This document shows positions 1 through 7,677 of a stretch of 22,218 nt of DNA, piece after piece. Position 1 is the first letter of the stretch. The number at the start of each line of letters is the position of its first letter. Made by a program: the position numbers and the translations under genes. The DNA is from JBAZJI01 sp964596325. GTDB lineage: Bacteria > Patescibacteriota > Minisyncoccia > Minisyncoccales > JAGOPM01. The stretch covers positions 1-22,218 of the forward strand of contig CAZQSQ010000014.1 of NCBI GenBank assembly GCA_964596325.1, read 5' to 3'. Below the pieces are notes generated by a model. The model saw only the letters and a list, made by a program, of their open reading frames with translations, ran no database searches and was not told the origin of the DNA.

Positions 1-48
1 GCCTGCAAATCCAAGGATAAAATCCAATAATCGCCAATTTAATTTATA

Positions 49-77
49 TTGACTAATACTTATAAATAGTTTATAAT
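49..77 (+). promoter_or_regulatory. sigma-70 promoter of the secreted-protein gene
   Basis: TTGACT at 49-54 and a perfect TATAAT at 72-77 are separated by 17 bp. The start lies about 29 nt beyond the predicted transcription start, leaving room for the AGGAGG ribosome site at 101-106. Confidence 0.8.
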
Positions 78-112
78 ATATTTATTAACAATATAATAAA
101 AGGAGGAAAGTG

Positions 113-937
113 ATGAAGAAAATATTTGTTGTCGTTGTGGCATTTTTGGTAGTTTGTGGGCTTGGTGCATTTCCTGTTCCAAAGGTTGGTGCAGAAATAA
201 ATAAGGCAAACATCAAATTCGACAATGCAAACTACAATCCGGCCGCATGGAATACGCAGGCCGAATGGTGGGCACAGATTGCTGATACCTGGGCTTCTAT
301 TCCCTATCGCCTCACCGTTACCGTACCGGGCGCCGAAGAATTTATTTGTGGTGTTGCCTGTTATCACACCAAAACTAAGGCTATATCCTACAAACTTTGT
401 CAGCCGCAAAAATACAGTTATCAAGGCAGAATCCTGTTAACCGGCCTTTGCTGTAATAGCGAATATATCGGCTGGCTATTCAAATTCAAAAAAGGCGAAG
501 AAAAATTGTATCTGCCCCCGACCTTGCCAAAAAGCGGCACATTCAAGTTCAAAACCAAATTGCCCAAAATCGGAGTTTTCGGCGAAAAGGTAAATTTCCT
601 GAATGGCGGGAAGGACAAAGATCACTACACTATCCAAGCATATTGCGCTTCTTTCATGGAAAGGAAATGCTATGTAGAAATTTTCATCTACACCATGTGC
701 GACAATCTTCAAAGTGTCGGTCCAGCGGAAACCGGAATAAAATACTGGATCAAACAAGACAAAGAAGATGCGTTCTACGGCCCCGGCCCAAAAGAAGAAG
801 TAAAATACTTCACGGTCAATGAACCTGACAGGCAATACAAACATTACTACCGTTATGTATTCACTTGGCGGGAGGCAGGCCGATGGGTAGAACAAAAGAC
901 TGAATGGAAAACATTTCAAATCCCTCCAAAGTCTTAA
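113..937 (+). CDS. secreted protein of unknown function, 274 aa
   Basis: I do not recognise this protein. The N-terminus is a clear signal peptide: MKKIF, then a Val/Leu/Ala-rich core to about residue 20, with likely cleavage after the Val-Gly-Ala near residues 25-27. The mature part is soluble-looking, with no further membrane span. It is rich in Tyr, Trp and Lys and carries about a dozen cysteines, including a Cys-Cys pair, which suggests disulfides outside the cytoplasm. The start is the ATG at 113, because AGGAGG at 101-106 is 6 nt away; the in-frame GTG at 110 is too close to that site. It is monocistronic: its own promoter lies upstream and a strong terminator follows 19 bp after the stop. 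Confidence 0.8.
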   Translation: MKKIFVVVVAFLVVCGLGAFPVPKVGAEINKANIKFDNANYNPAAWNTQAEWWAQIADTWASIPYRLTVTVPGAEEFICGVACYHTKTKAISYKLCQPQKYSYQGRILLTGLCCNSEYIGWLFKFKKGEEKLYLPPTLPKSGTFKFKTKLPKIGVFGEKVNFLNGGKDKDHYTIQAYCASFMERKCYVEIFIYTMCDNLQSVGPAETGIKYWIKQDKEDAFYGPGPKEEVKYFTVNEPDRQYKHYYRYVFTWREAGRWVEQKTEWKTFQIPPKS

Positions 938-955
938 CCTCCAAATAATAAACAA

Positions 956-984
956 AGGCACCCTCCGGGTGCCTATTTTTTTTG
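956..984 (+). terminator. rho-independent terminator
   Basis: The stem AGGCACCC/GGGTGCCT (956-963 with 967-974) has loop TCC and is followed by TATTTTTTTT. It ends the transcript of the secreted-protein gene. Confidence 0.9.
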
Positions 985-995
985 TTTTGCACCGG

Positions 996-1004
996 TGATA
1001 TAAT
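996..1004 (+). promoter_or_regulatory. extended -10 promoter, leaderless layout
   Basis: TGA-TATAAT (TATAAT at 999-1004) lies only 9 nt before the ATG at 1014. Transcription would begin at or within 3 nt of the start codon. No good -35 is visible and there is no Shine-Dalgarno site. Confidence 0.6.
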
Positions 1005-1013
1005 AGCAGCATT

Positions 1014-1292
1014 ATGTCCATATTCGAAATTGCCATGCTAGTTTGTTTTGGCTTATCTTGGCCGTTTGCCATAGCCCGTTCCTACAAAGCAAAAACCTCA
1101 AAAGGCAAAACGCCGCTGTTTACCATTTTACTGGCTATCGGTTATATTTTTGGAATAATAAACAAAATACTTTTCAGCCGCGATATTGTTATATTTTTTT
1201 ATTGCCTAAATTTACTGATGGTCTTGATTGAACTTGGTCTTTATTTTCGAAATTTAAGATTTGATCAGGCGATGGGAAAAGCCGTTGTTTGA
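1014..1292 (+). CDS. small 3-helix membrane protein, PQ-loop/SemiSWEET-like
   Basis: This 92-aa protein has three hydrophobic helices (about residues 3-21, 35-53 and 58-77) and short charged loops. The first helix ends in Ser-Trp-Pro-Phe followed by a Lys-rich loop with Lys-Gly-Lys-Thr-Pro, and the second contains a Gly-Tyr motif. This three-helix layout with a conserved Trp-Pro in helix 1 resembles half-transporters of the PQ-loop/SemiSWEET type; the assignment rests on topology and motif style only. A role in small-molecule transport would be inference. The predicted start of transcription nearly coincides with the ATG. It is monocistronic, with terminators on both sides. Confidence 0.75.
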   Translation: MSIFEIAMLVCFGLSWPFAIARSYKAKTSKGKTPLFTILLAIGYIFGIINKILFSRDIVIFFYCLNLLMVLIELGLYFRNLRFDQAMGKAVV

Positions 1293-1301
1293 GCTAATAT
1301 T

Positions 1302-1334
1302 AAAAAATCCGCCAGTAATAATGGCGGATTTTTT
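1302..1334. terminator. bidirectional terminator between convergent genes
   Basis: The 13-bp stem AAAAAATCCGCCA/TGGCGGATTTTTT (1302-1314 with 1322-1334) has loop GTAATAA. The A-run on one side and T-run on the other let it stop both the 3-helix gene on + and the Cys-repeat gene on -. Confidence 0.9.
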
Positions 1335-1346
1335 AATTAAACGATA

Positions 1347-3062
1347 TCAACGCTGGACAAAAAATAGATTTAATATCGAGGCTGCAAGGGAGGTCGGGCT
1401 CAAAAAAGTGGTAGGGCTTGGCAGTGGGTTTCCCGGTAAAGGTGCCTCCATCATCGGTGGCTGCATAGGTTGTGGCTCCATTGGCGTCATAGGTGGCTGG
1501 CCGCCGGGCATTGGCTGCCCCGAGGGAGGCATTTGCCCGCCCGAAGGAGGCGCGAAATTACAATTTTCCCCTTGGCAAGGTATAGGGCTTTGTGGCTGCA
1601 TTTGGCCGGTCGGTGGCTGCATCTGTCCGGGAATTTGTTGGTTATAAGATCCCGGAGGCATAGAAGGCGGTTGGAAATTCTTACACTCCTCACCGTGCGT
1701 TGCGCAATATGCTTGGCAAGCTTCCGGGCCTTGGCACCCGCCTGGGCCGCTAAATTGCGAGCCGGCACCCACGGGATTCATCGGGCCTCCTTGGTCTTGA
1801 TTTGGGGGCATAAATTGCTGGCAATTTTGCGGATTATTTTGGCAATAAGCCTTACACTCCTCTTCACTCTTGCATCCTCCGGGGCCGGTTTGGCCATTTG
1901 GAGGCGTCATACCGCCTGCTCCGGGCCCGCTCCCTTGATTGGAGCCGGGGAGCATTCCATTTTCTTCACCAAACTTCATGCAAGCTTCTTGATTGGCGGG
2001 ATTATTGCAAAATGCATCACATTCTTCTTGGGTCTTGCACCCACCCGGACCATTAGGACCTTTTGGGCCTTGGCCTGAACCTTTTTCGCCGCCAAATTTC
2101 ATACAGCTTTCTTTATTTTCTTCTTTGCTGCAGAAAGCTTTGCACTCTTCTTCGCTTTTGCACCCGCCGGGCCCTCCTTGGCCAAATCCTCCTTGGCGCA
2201 TCATTTCCGCATCCTTCTCGCTCATAAATCCAGCGGCTACAAAAAATTTAATACACTCTTCCTTATGGCCTTCCTGCGAGCAATAAGCATCACATTCCTC
2301 CTTGCCTTTACAGGGGGGCGGCATTGCGCCCTTTTCTATAGCTTGAAGCATTTTCTGCGCCCCGGCTTTTTCTTCTTCGCTCATAAACCCCGCTTCCAGG
2401 GCAAAATTCATGCACTCCTTCATATTTTCAGAATTATTGCAATATGCATCGCAAGCCTCCTTGCCTTTACAGGGCAATGGTTTTACTCCCCGCTTAATGG
2501 CCGCCAACATTTTGCGCGCATCCTCAAGCTCTTTGCCCTGTAAAAATCCCGACTCCATGCCAAAAGTAATGCATTCCTCCATATGCTCCCCGCTTTCACA
2601 GTATGCATCGCAAGATTTTTTGTTCCCACAAGCCGGAGGCTTAACGCCCCGTTTAATGGCCGCCTGTACTTTTTTAGCCTCGGCTAATTCTTCTTCAGAC
2701 ATGAACCCAGCCTTTTCGGCAAAGCTTATGCACTCATCCATATGCTCCATATTATTGCAGTAAGCCTCACAAGCATCTTTGCTCTTGCAACCTCCGGGGC
2801 CTTGGCCTTCGGCGGCTAAAAATTTCTCGGCTTTTTTTACCTCATCATCGGACATCAAATTTTTCTTTTTGGCAAAATCCAAACAGGCTTGGCTGTTCTC
2901 GGGCTTGTCACAATATTGCCGGCAAGCGACTTGGTTTTGGCAATTACCCAACTCTGCGACCGGATACGAAATATCGGCTGTTTCCTGCGCCCAGACGCTG
3001 CCAGCCAAAAATGCCATCAAGAAACAAAATACAAAACCAAAAACAAAATATTTATATTCCAT
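1347..3062 (-). CDS. exported Cys-repeat protein with Pro/Gln-rich tail, 571 aa
   Basis: A signal peptide (hydrophobic residues about 5-25, ending Val-Trp-Ala-Gln) is followed by nine tandem Cys repeats and one degenerate repeat. The consensus is C-x5-C-x3-C-x(6-8)-C-x2-F; the first five units are about 50 aa long and end in an acidic helix, often with Phe-Met-Ser-Glu-Glu. Later units shorten and gain Gly/Pro linkers. The C-terminal ~100 residues are Pro/Gln/Met-rich and end in a short hydrophobic stretch. Four cysteines per unit suggest disulfide-stabilised or metal-binding mini-domains outside the cell. I know of no characterised function. It follows the Pro-rich membrane protein by 4 nt with no Shine-Dalgarno site, so translation is probably coupled. 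Confidence 0.85.
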   Translation of the reverse strand: MEYKYFVFGFVFCFLMAFLAGSVWAQETADISYPVAELGNCQNQVACRQYCDKPENSQACLDFAKKKNLMSDDEVKKAEKFLAAEGQGPGGCKSKDACEAYCNNMEHMDECISFAEKAGFMSEEELAEAKKVQAAIKRGVKPPACGNKKSCDAYCESGEHMEECITFGMESGFLQGKELEDARKMLAAIKRGVKPLPCKGKEACDAYCNNSENMKECMNFALEAGFMSEEEKAGAQKMLQAIEKGAMPPPCKGKEECDAYCSQEGHKEECIKFFVAAGFMSEKDAEMMRQGGFGQGGPGGCKSEEECKAFCSKEENKESCMKFGGEKGSGQGPKGPNGPGGCKTQEECDAFCNNPANQEACMKFGEENGMLPGSNQGSGPGAGGMTPPNGQTGPGGCKSEEECKAYCQNNPQNCQQFMPPNQDQGGPMNPVGAGSQFSGPGGCQGPEACQAYCATHGEECKNFQPPSMPPGSYNQQIPGQMQPPTGQMQPQSPIPCQGENCNFAPPSGGQMPPSGQPMPGGQPPMTPMEPQPMQPPMMEAPLPGNPLPSPTTFLSPTSLAASILNLFFVQR

Positions 3063-3066
3063 ATTA

Positions 3067-3393
3067 TTAAAATGGATTAACTTTTATTCCCTTGATGGGA
3101 TTAATCTTATCAACCGGATTAATATCTGGTTTGTTTTGCAGCGGTTGTTGCTCTTGGACTGAGGGCATGGCACTGGTAGCCGCGGCAGGAGCGCTGGTAG
3201 GAACCGCTTCGCCCGCCTTTGGCGTTTCGCCCGTTGAGCTGGCACTTTCCGACGGCTTGTTTTCCAAGGCTCCAGTGGGCTTGCCGGTATTACTTAAATA
3301 AAAATAATATCCCAACAAAAAAACAAAAAGCAAGATAGCGATAATTATTAAAATTATCTTCTTCTTGCCCGGTTCTATATTTTGATTGGCCAT
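3067..3393 (-). CDS. single-pass membrane protein with Pro/Ala/Ser-rich tail
   Basis: This 108-aa protein has a short Lys-containing cytoplasmic start, one strong membrane span (about residues 12-33) and a low-complexity Ala/Pro/Ser/Glu tail outside. The C-terminus contains repeated Asn-Pro units (INPVD, INPIK and a final VNPF). This type of ending is, to my knowledge, common on short anchored proteins of Patescibacteria, but I cannot verify that here. It is the first gene of an operon with the Cys-repeat exported protein, so both may work at the cell surface. No Shine-Dalgarno site is visible; an extended -10 box lies 22 nt before the ATG. Confidence 0.8.
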   Translation of the reverse strand: MANQNIEPGKKKIILIIIAILLFVFLLGYYFYLSNTGKPTGALENKPSESASSTGETPKAGEAVPTSAPAAATSAMPSVQEQQPLQNKPDINPVDKINPIKGIKVNPF

Positions 3394-3414
3394 AATTTAT
3401 AATTTAGCTTGATT

Positions 3415-3426
3415 AATTATACCAAA
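3415..3426 (-). promoter_or_regulatory. extended -10 promoter, box shared with the protease operon
   Basis: On the minus strand this reads TTTGGTATAATT, i.e. TGG-TATAAT, ending 22 nt before the ATG. The same 12 bases at the same 22-nt spacing precede the protease gene at 12173-12184. Confidence 0.6.
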
Positions 3427-3472
3427 GCCTAAACTACGCAACAAATAGATTACACCCAGTAATATTCTAAAT

Positions 3473-3500
3473 AAAAACCCCTGCGAAGGCAGGGGTTTTT
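3473..3500 (-). terminator. terminator of dnaG-rpoD
   Basis: The 12-bp stem AAAAACCCCTGC/GCAGGGGTTTTT has loop GAAG (3485-3488) and starts 3 bp after the rpoD stop codon. The A/T flanks allow it to act on either strand. Confidence 0.9.
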
Positions 3501-3503
3501 AGA

Positions 3504-4748
3504 TTAATAATAATCTTTTAGCTTTTCCAAAGCGCCCAATTTGCGCATTTTTTCCAAAGCCTTGGCTTGAATTTGGCGGATGCGCTCACGGGTAACCTTA
3601 AATTCCTCACCTACTTCCTCGAGGGTATGTGGCACCCCATCTTCCAAACCAAAACGCATGGATAAAATTTTTCTTTCGCGAGGCGTCAGATAAACGGCAA
3701 TCTTATCAAGGCGCTCCTTAAGGATAGCCCGGGCAGCCTCAGTAGAAGGGCTGGGTGTTGTATCGTCTTTAACGAATTCAGCCAAAATGCTGTCTTCCTC
3801 CCCTTCGCCCACTGGCGTTTCCAAAGATACGGTCTTTTGGGAAATCTGCATCAAATGATGGATCTTCTCCGGCTCCAAGCCCATTTCCGCGGCAATTTCT
3901 TCCGGCAAAGGCTCGCGGCCCAGATCCTTCATCAGCCAACGTTTAGTTTTATTATATTTGGTAATAAGCTCAATCATGTGCACCGGAATACGGATGGTGC
4001 GCCCCTCATCAGCCAAAGAACGGGTAATGGCTTGGCGGATCCACCAAGTGGCATAAGTTGAAAACTTAAACCCTTTGCGCCAATCAAACTTTTCCACGGC
4101 GCGGATAAGCCCCAAATTTCCCTCTTGGATCAAGTCCAACAGGGTCAAGTTCGGCGAACGATCAATATATTTTTTGGCAATAGAAACCACCAAGCGCAAA
4201 TTCGCTTGAATGAGTTTTTTCTTGGCTTCCAGATCGCCCTTTTCAATCCTTTGTGCAAGCGCCCTTTCCTGCTCGGCGGTCGGAGGCGGAATTTTTCCAA
4301 TCTCCTTAAGATACATTTCTACCGAATCTATCGGGGCGTCCCAAATATTAATTGAGAGCTTGCGGCCAGAGGTTTTTGGGGTAGCCGGCAAACCGACTTC
4401 CAAAAATTCTTGCCGCTCCTTCACTTCGATGCCCTTGGCTTTGAGCTCATCATAAAGCTGGTCGAGCCGCTCAATATGGGATTCGAAATGCGGAAAAGCC
4501 GCCATGATTTCATTAAAAGTCACAAAACCGCGCTCCCGGCCCTTTTTGATGACATATTCTACTTTCTCAATCGGGAAAGCAACTTCGACTGGAACGATTT
4601 CTTTCTTTTTTCTCTTCCCCCCTTTGGCCCTCTTGCGAGAAACTTTTGCTCCTTTTGGGTGCTTAACTTTTTTGACCAATTTCTTCTTGGCCGGCTTGGC
4701 TTTTTTAGTCGGCTTTTTTTTGGCTGCTTTCTTTGCCTTTTTTGCCAT
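3504..4748 (-). CDS. rpoD: primary sigma factor RpoD (sigma-70 family), 414 aa
   Basis: This is the housekeeping sigma subunit that directs RNA polymerase to -10/-35 promoters. Region 1.1 is recognisable at about residues 60-110 and region 1.2 at about 141-172 (SVEMYLKEIG). Region 2 spans about 183-245, with the NLRLV, LDLIQEGN and FSTYATWWIRQAI signatures. Region 3 follows, and region 4 ends in the helix-turn-helix EEFKVTRERIRQI near 381-393. The non-conserved insert of proteobacterial RpoD is absent, so the protein is short. Residues 2-49 form an unusual Lys/Ala/Pro tail like a histone H1 tail. It lies 1 bp after the dnaG stop, the conserved dnaG-rpoD pairing, with no ribosome site of its own, so translation is probably coupled. 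Confidence 0.97.
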   Translation of the reverse strand: MAKKAKKAAKKKPTKKAKPAKKKLVKKVKHPKGAKVSRKRAKGGKRKKKEIVPVEVAFPIEKVEYVIKKGRERGFVTFNEIMAAFPHFESHIERLDQLYDELKAKGIEVKERQEFLEVGLPATPKTSGRKLSINIWDAPIDSVEMYLKEIGKIPPPTAEQERALAQRIEKGDLEAKKKLIQANLRLVVSIAKKYIDRSPNLTLLDLIQEGNLGLIRAVEKFDWRKGFKFSTYATWWIRQAITRSLADEGRTIRIPVHMIELITKYNKTKRWLMKDLGREPLPEEIAAEMGLEPEKIHHLMQISQKTVSLETPVGEGEEDSILAEFVKDDTTPSPSTEAARAILKERLDKIAVYLTPRERKILSMRFGLEDGVPHTLEEVGEEFKVTRERIRQIQAKALEKMRKLGALEKLKDYY

Positions 4749-4749
4749 A

Positions 4750-6531
4750 TTATATTAATTTGGTGAGTTTTTCGCTAAGCGCCTGAAATTCATTACAAAG
4801 ACTGGCCGCCGCAGACGCATCCTTACAAATCTCCGCATTTTTTATCCTGAGCTGCAAATCCTGCATTTGCTGGCGGATATTCATAACCCGGTATTCTCTT
4901 AAGCTCACATTAAGCTCCTGCTCCGGGTCGATCTTTTCCCCCATCGCCTCCTCGATTTCCCTCTGAAAAACCAAATCCTTCAAAAATTGCATGAAATTCG
5001 CATCGGGAATTTTTTCCACTGAAAAATCCGCCTGACTGCGGTATGAGGCCAAGATCTCCCGATATTTTTCAGAGAACATTGGCACATCCTCATCATACAC
5101 CTTATTCTTAAAATCGTCCCGGTGCAAAAGTATGGATACTATCCTTTCTTCTAACATATCTTTGCGGGTCTTGGCAACTGTTTTATTTGGCTGCGGCGCC
5201 TTGGTTGCGGCTTGAACGCTCGGAGCATATTGCTCTTTTTCTTCCTTAAGCTGGGCCATCTGCTCCAAAAGGGTGCTCTCCTTAATTGAAAGTTTGGCGG
5301 ATAACTGCTGCACCCAATAATCCTTCTCGATTTTATTGGTAAGCCTTTTGATGATCGGCAAAATCATCTCGGCCGCATTTTTTTTGCCCTCGATATTAGA
5401 AATGTCGTAACGCGAAAATGCCACTTCGCAATAAAAATCCATTATGGATTTGCGTTTGGAAGCAATTTCCTGCCACTTCTGGGGATTTTCTTTTACCACG
5501 TCAGCCGGATCTTTGTCGCCGGCAGGCATGGTGAGGGTATAAACATTAAAACCAAAAGCCAAAGCCATTTTGATTCCCCTGTCCATGGCCGTATTGCCGC
5601 CTAAATCCATATCAAAGGCGAGAATGATATTTTTGGTTATCTTTTTCAAATATTCCAAATGCCGTTGCGTCAAAGCCGTGCCAGAACTGGCCACAACATT
5701 GCCCACGCCCGCTTGATGGGACATTATCGTATCCATTTGCCCTTCCACTACAATACAGGCATCCTCCTTCATGATATTTATTTTAGCTCTCTGGATGCCA
5801 TAAAGCGCCGTGGATTTATCATAAATAAGAGTATTGGGCGTATTCATGTATTTAGCCATACCCTTTTCCTCCTGCTCTTTGGATAAAACCCGACCGGTAA
5901 ACCCGACAACCCGTGAGGAAGAATCGAAAATCGGGAACATAATGCGCAAACGGAAGCGATCATAAAATTCCCCGCTCGGCTTGCGAATAATGAGCCCCGT
6001 CTGCTCGATTTCACCTTTAGAAAAACCGTACTTGATTAAAAAATCGCCAAGCGCCGACCAAGTATCGGGCGCAAAACCAATGCGCCACTCTTTAATGGTT
6101 TCCGTCTTCATGGCGCGAGACATCAAATAATCAAGGGCCCGTCGGCCTTGCACTGACTGGGTTTGCTTTTCAAAAAACTTACAGGCTAACTCACAAATTT
6201 CAAATTGCCTATCTTTGAGGCTCTTATTCTTTTTAGCTTCGGGATTTTCTTGCAATTCTATGCCTGCGCGCTTTGCCAAAATCCTTAGAGCCTCCACAAA
6301 CTCGATATTCTCAATGGCCTGAACAAAGGTAAACATATCCCCGCCCTGTCCGGAAGAAAAATCATGCCAAATCTGCTTGGCCGGAGAAACGAAAAATGAC
6401 GGGTTTTTCTCCGTATGAAAAGGCGAAACCGCCCGGTAATTGATGCCGACTTTTTGCAGCTTGATATAACTACCGATTACCTCGACAATATCAAGCTTCC
6501 TTTTTATTTCTTCAACAACAGAATCGACCAT
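4750..6531 (-). CDS. dnaG: DNA primase DnaG lacking zinc ligands, 593 aa
   Basis: DnaG makes RNA primers at the replication fork. The N-terminal domain aligns with the CHC2 zinc-binding domain, but three of four ligands are gone: it reads S36-P-F-H39 instead of C-P-F-H, and H-D57-F-S-S60 instead of H-C-F-G-C. The catalytic TOPRIM core looks intact: VVEGQMD with E263, the SSGTALT loop, FDMD at 306-309 and DPADV from 341. The last ~150 residues form a helical, Glu-rich region in the position of the helicase-binding domain. rpoD follows 1 bp later. A candidate promoter lies in the short divergent region with the phosphoesterase gene. Confidence 0.96.
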   Translation of the reverse strand: MVDSVVEEIKRKLDIVEVIGSYIKLQKVGINYRAVSPFHTEKNPSFFVSPAKQIWHDFSSGQGGDMFTFVQAIENIEFVEALRILAKRAGIELQENPEAKKNKSLKDRQFEICELACKFFEKQTQSVQGRRALDYLMSRAMKTETIKEWRIGFAPDTWSALGDFLIKYGFSKGEIEQTGLIIRKPSGEFYDRFRLRIMFPIFDSSSRVVGFTGRVLSKEQEEKGMAKYMNTPNTLIYDKSTALYGIQRAKINIMKEDACIVVEGQMDTIMSHQAGVGNVVASSGTALTQRHLEYLKKITKNIILAFDMDLGGNTAMDRGIKMALAFGFNVYTLTMPAGDKDPADVVKENPQKWQEIASKRKSIMDFYCEVAFSRYDISNIEGKKNAAEMILPIIKRLTNKIEKDYWVQQLSAKLSIKESTLLEQMAQLKEEKEQYAPSVQAATKAPQPNKTVAKTRKDMLEERIVSILLHRDDFKNKVYDEDVPMFSEKYREILASYRSQADFSVEKIPDANFMQFLKDLVFQREIEEAMGEKIDPEQELNVSLREYRVMNIRQQMQDLQLRIKNAEICKDASAAASLCNEFQALSEKLTKLI

Positions 6532-6554
6532 AATTTTCTGGCCTTGTCTTAAAC

Positions 6555-6583
6555 ATCATAAACTAAAAATAATGGGGGCGCAA
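6555..6583 (-). promoter_or_regulatory. candidate promoter of dnaG-rpoD
   Basis: On the minus strand, TTGCGC (6578-6583) and TATGAT (6555-6560) are spaced by 17 bp. The -10 box ends 23 nt before the dnaG ATG. Confidence 0.45.
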
Positions 6584-6584
6584 A

Positions 6585-6613
6585 TTGCCAAAATAATATA
6601 TTTATGTCTAAAT
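6585..6613 (+). promoter_or_regulatory. promoter of phosphoesterase gene, leaderless layout
   Basis: TTGCCA (6585-6590) is 17 bp from CTAAAT (6608-6613), which is preceded by TGT (extended -10). The ATG is at 6620, only 6 nt past the -10, so the transcript is predicted to start at or next to the start codon. Confidence 0.55.
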
Positions 6614-6619
6614 TAAACT

Positions 6620-7117
6620 ATGAAAATCGCCATCATTTCCGATACGCACGATAATCTGCCCAATCTCCAAAAGACGCTCAAATTTTGCCAAAAGGAAGAT
6701 ATCGCGCAAATAATCCATTGCGGAGATGTTTGTTCCCGCGATACTTTGGCGGAATTTTCTGCCGACTGGATAGAAAAGTTCTATCTCTCTTTTGGCAATG
6801 CTGATTTCACAAAAGATCTAGAATTTGGCGCGGCCGCAACCAAAAAGATTGTGATATTCAATTCTATCGGGAAGGCGGAAATCGGCGGGCTTGATTTAGC
6901 CTTTTGCCACTTTCCGGAAATCGCTTCCAGCCTTGCTTCGGAAGATAAATACGATTTTGTCTTTCACGGCCACACGCATAAACCATGGCTGGAACAGGTT
7001 GGGAAAAGCATCCTCGCCTGCCCGGGCAATGTTGCCAACTTATACTTTGCTCCGAGTTTTGCCATTCTCGACACTAAAACCAAAAAATTAGAGCTGAAAC
7101 TTCTTAATAAAATCTAA
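6620..7117 (+). CDS. YfcE/MJ0936-type metallophosphoesterase, 165 aa
   Basis: This is a single-domain calcineurin-like phosphoesterase. All metal-binding blocks are visible: SDTHDN (D8, H10), HCGDV (D36), GNAD (59-62, where most relatives have GNCD or GNHD), CHFP near 96-99 and HGHTHKP from 116. Family members hydrolyse phosphodiesters with a two-metal centre; the natural substrate is not predictable from sequence. There is no signal peptide, so it is cytoplasmic. It is transcribed divergently from dnaG and converges on the MscS-like gene, with a shared terminator that overlaps both stop codons. No Shine-Dalgarno site is present. Confidence 0.92.
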   Translation: MKIAIISDTHDNLPNLQKTLKFCQKEDIAQIIHCGDVCSRDTLAEFSADWIEKFYLSFGNADFTKDLEFGAAATKKIVIFNSIGKAEIGGLDLAFCHFPEIASSLASEDKYDFVFHGHTHKPWLEQVGKSILACPGNVANLYFAPSFAILDTKTKKLELKLLNKI

Positions 7118-7139
7118 AAGCAGGCTTTAGCCTGCTTTT
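7116..7139. terminator. shared terminator overlapping two stop codons
   Basis: The 10-bp stem AAAAGCAGGC/GCCTGCTTTT (7116-7125 with 7130-7139) has loop TTTA. It includes the last two bases of the phosphoesterase stop codon and, on the other strand, the last codons and stop of the MscS-like gene. Confidence 0.85.
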
Positions 7140-7672
7140 TTCTTGGAAGTGATGTTTATCAGCCTATTGGGAATAAAATATTCCCGACCATCAAGGCCAT
7201 CAATAATTGTTCGCCTCAAGGTAATATCCTTGACTGTGCCCTCAATGGTCTCAATCTTCACCGTGTCGCCTAAACGGATTTGATCGTCAAGCAAAATAAA
7301 AAATCCGGAGATAAAGTCCTGCACAAATTCCTTGGCGGCCATAGAAAAAGCCAAGCTCAAAACCCCGGCCGTGGCGATAATCGGAGTGGTGTTAACTCCG
7401 AATTCCGGCAAAATAATAATCAAAGCAATCACCCTGGCGATAGCTCGAGTAGCCCCGGAAAAAGATTTGACAAAAGTCTCCACCCTTTGCTTCTCGGCCA
7501 CCCGATACACATGGCTTTTGGATCCCCGCGCCAAAACCCTAATCAGCCAATAGGCAACGATTTCCAGTAAAAGGAAAACTAAAATTATCTTGACCGCCTT
7601 TAAGGCCGGCTCACCGAATTGGCCCAAAAGACTAAAGGCAAAATTTTCGATTGCGGCTGTAAAATATTGCAT
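7127..7672 (-). CDS. short MscS-family mechanosensitive channel, 181 aa
   Basis: The protein has hydrophobic segments at about residues 22-46, 76-94 and 96-127. The third matches the MscS pore helix TM3 (Gly/Ala/Ser-rich, then KEFVQDFISGFFILLDDQ). A short beta domain follows (IRLGDTVKI, GTVKDI, and FIPNRLI for the usual IPN motif), and the protein ends about 14 residues later. The C-terminal alpha/beta vestibule of E. coli MscS (286 aa) is absent. The frame ends cleanly in a terminator, so the short form is probably real. MscS channels release solutes on hypo-osmotic shock; whether this form gates the same way is unknown. It lies 5 nt after the superoxide reductase gene, in the same operon. 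Confidence 0.88.
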   Translation of the reverse strand: MQYFTAAIENFAFSLLGQFGEPALKAVKIILVFLLLEIVAYWLIRVLARGSKSHVYRVAEKQRVETFVKSFSGATRAIARVIALIIILPEFGVNTTPIIATAGVLSLAFSMAAKEFVQDFISGFFILLDDQIRLGDTVKIETIEGTVKDITLRRTIIDGLDGREYFIPNRLINITSKKKAG

Positions 7673-7677
7673 AATGT

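Noticed and set aside
476..1072. 198-codon open frame on - across the first secreted gene and its terminator
   Set aside because: It runs through a strong terminator and two promoters of the opposite strand; no start signals.
1470..2078. 202-codon open frame on + opposite the Cys-repeat protein
   Set aside because: It mirrors the repeated codons of the real gene on the other strand and lacks start signals.
1347..3062. Repeated DNA in the Cys-repeat gene as a CRISPR array
   Set aside because: The period is about 120-160 bp, the units are diverged, and they stay in one reading frame with conserved cysteines.
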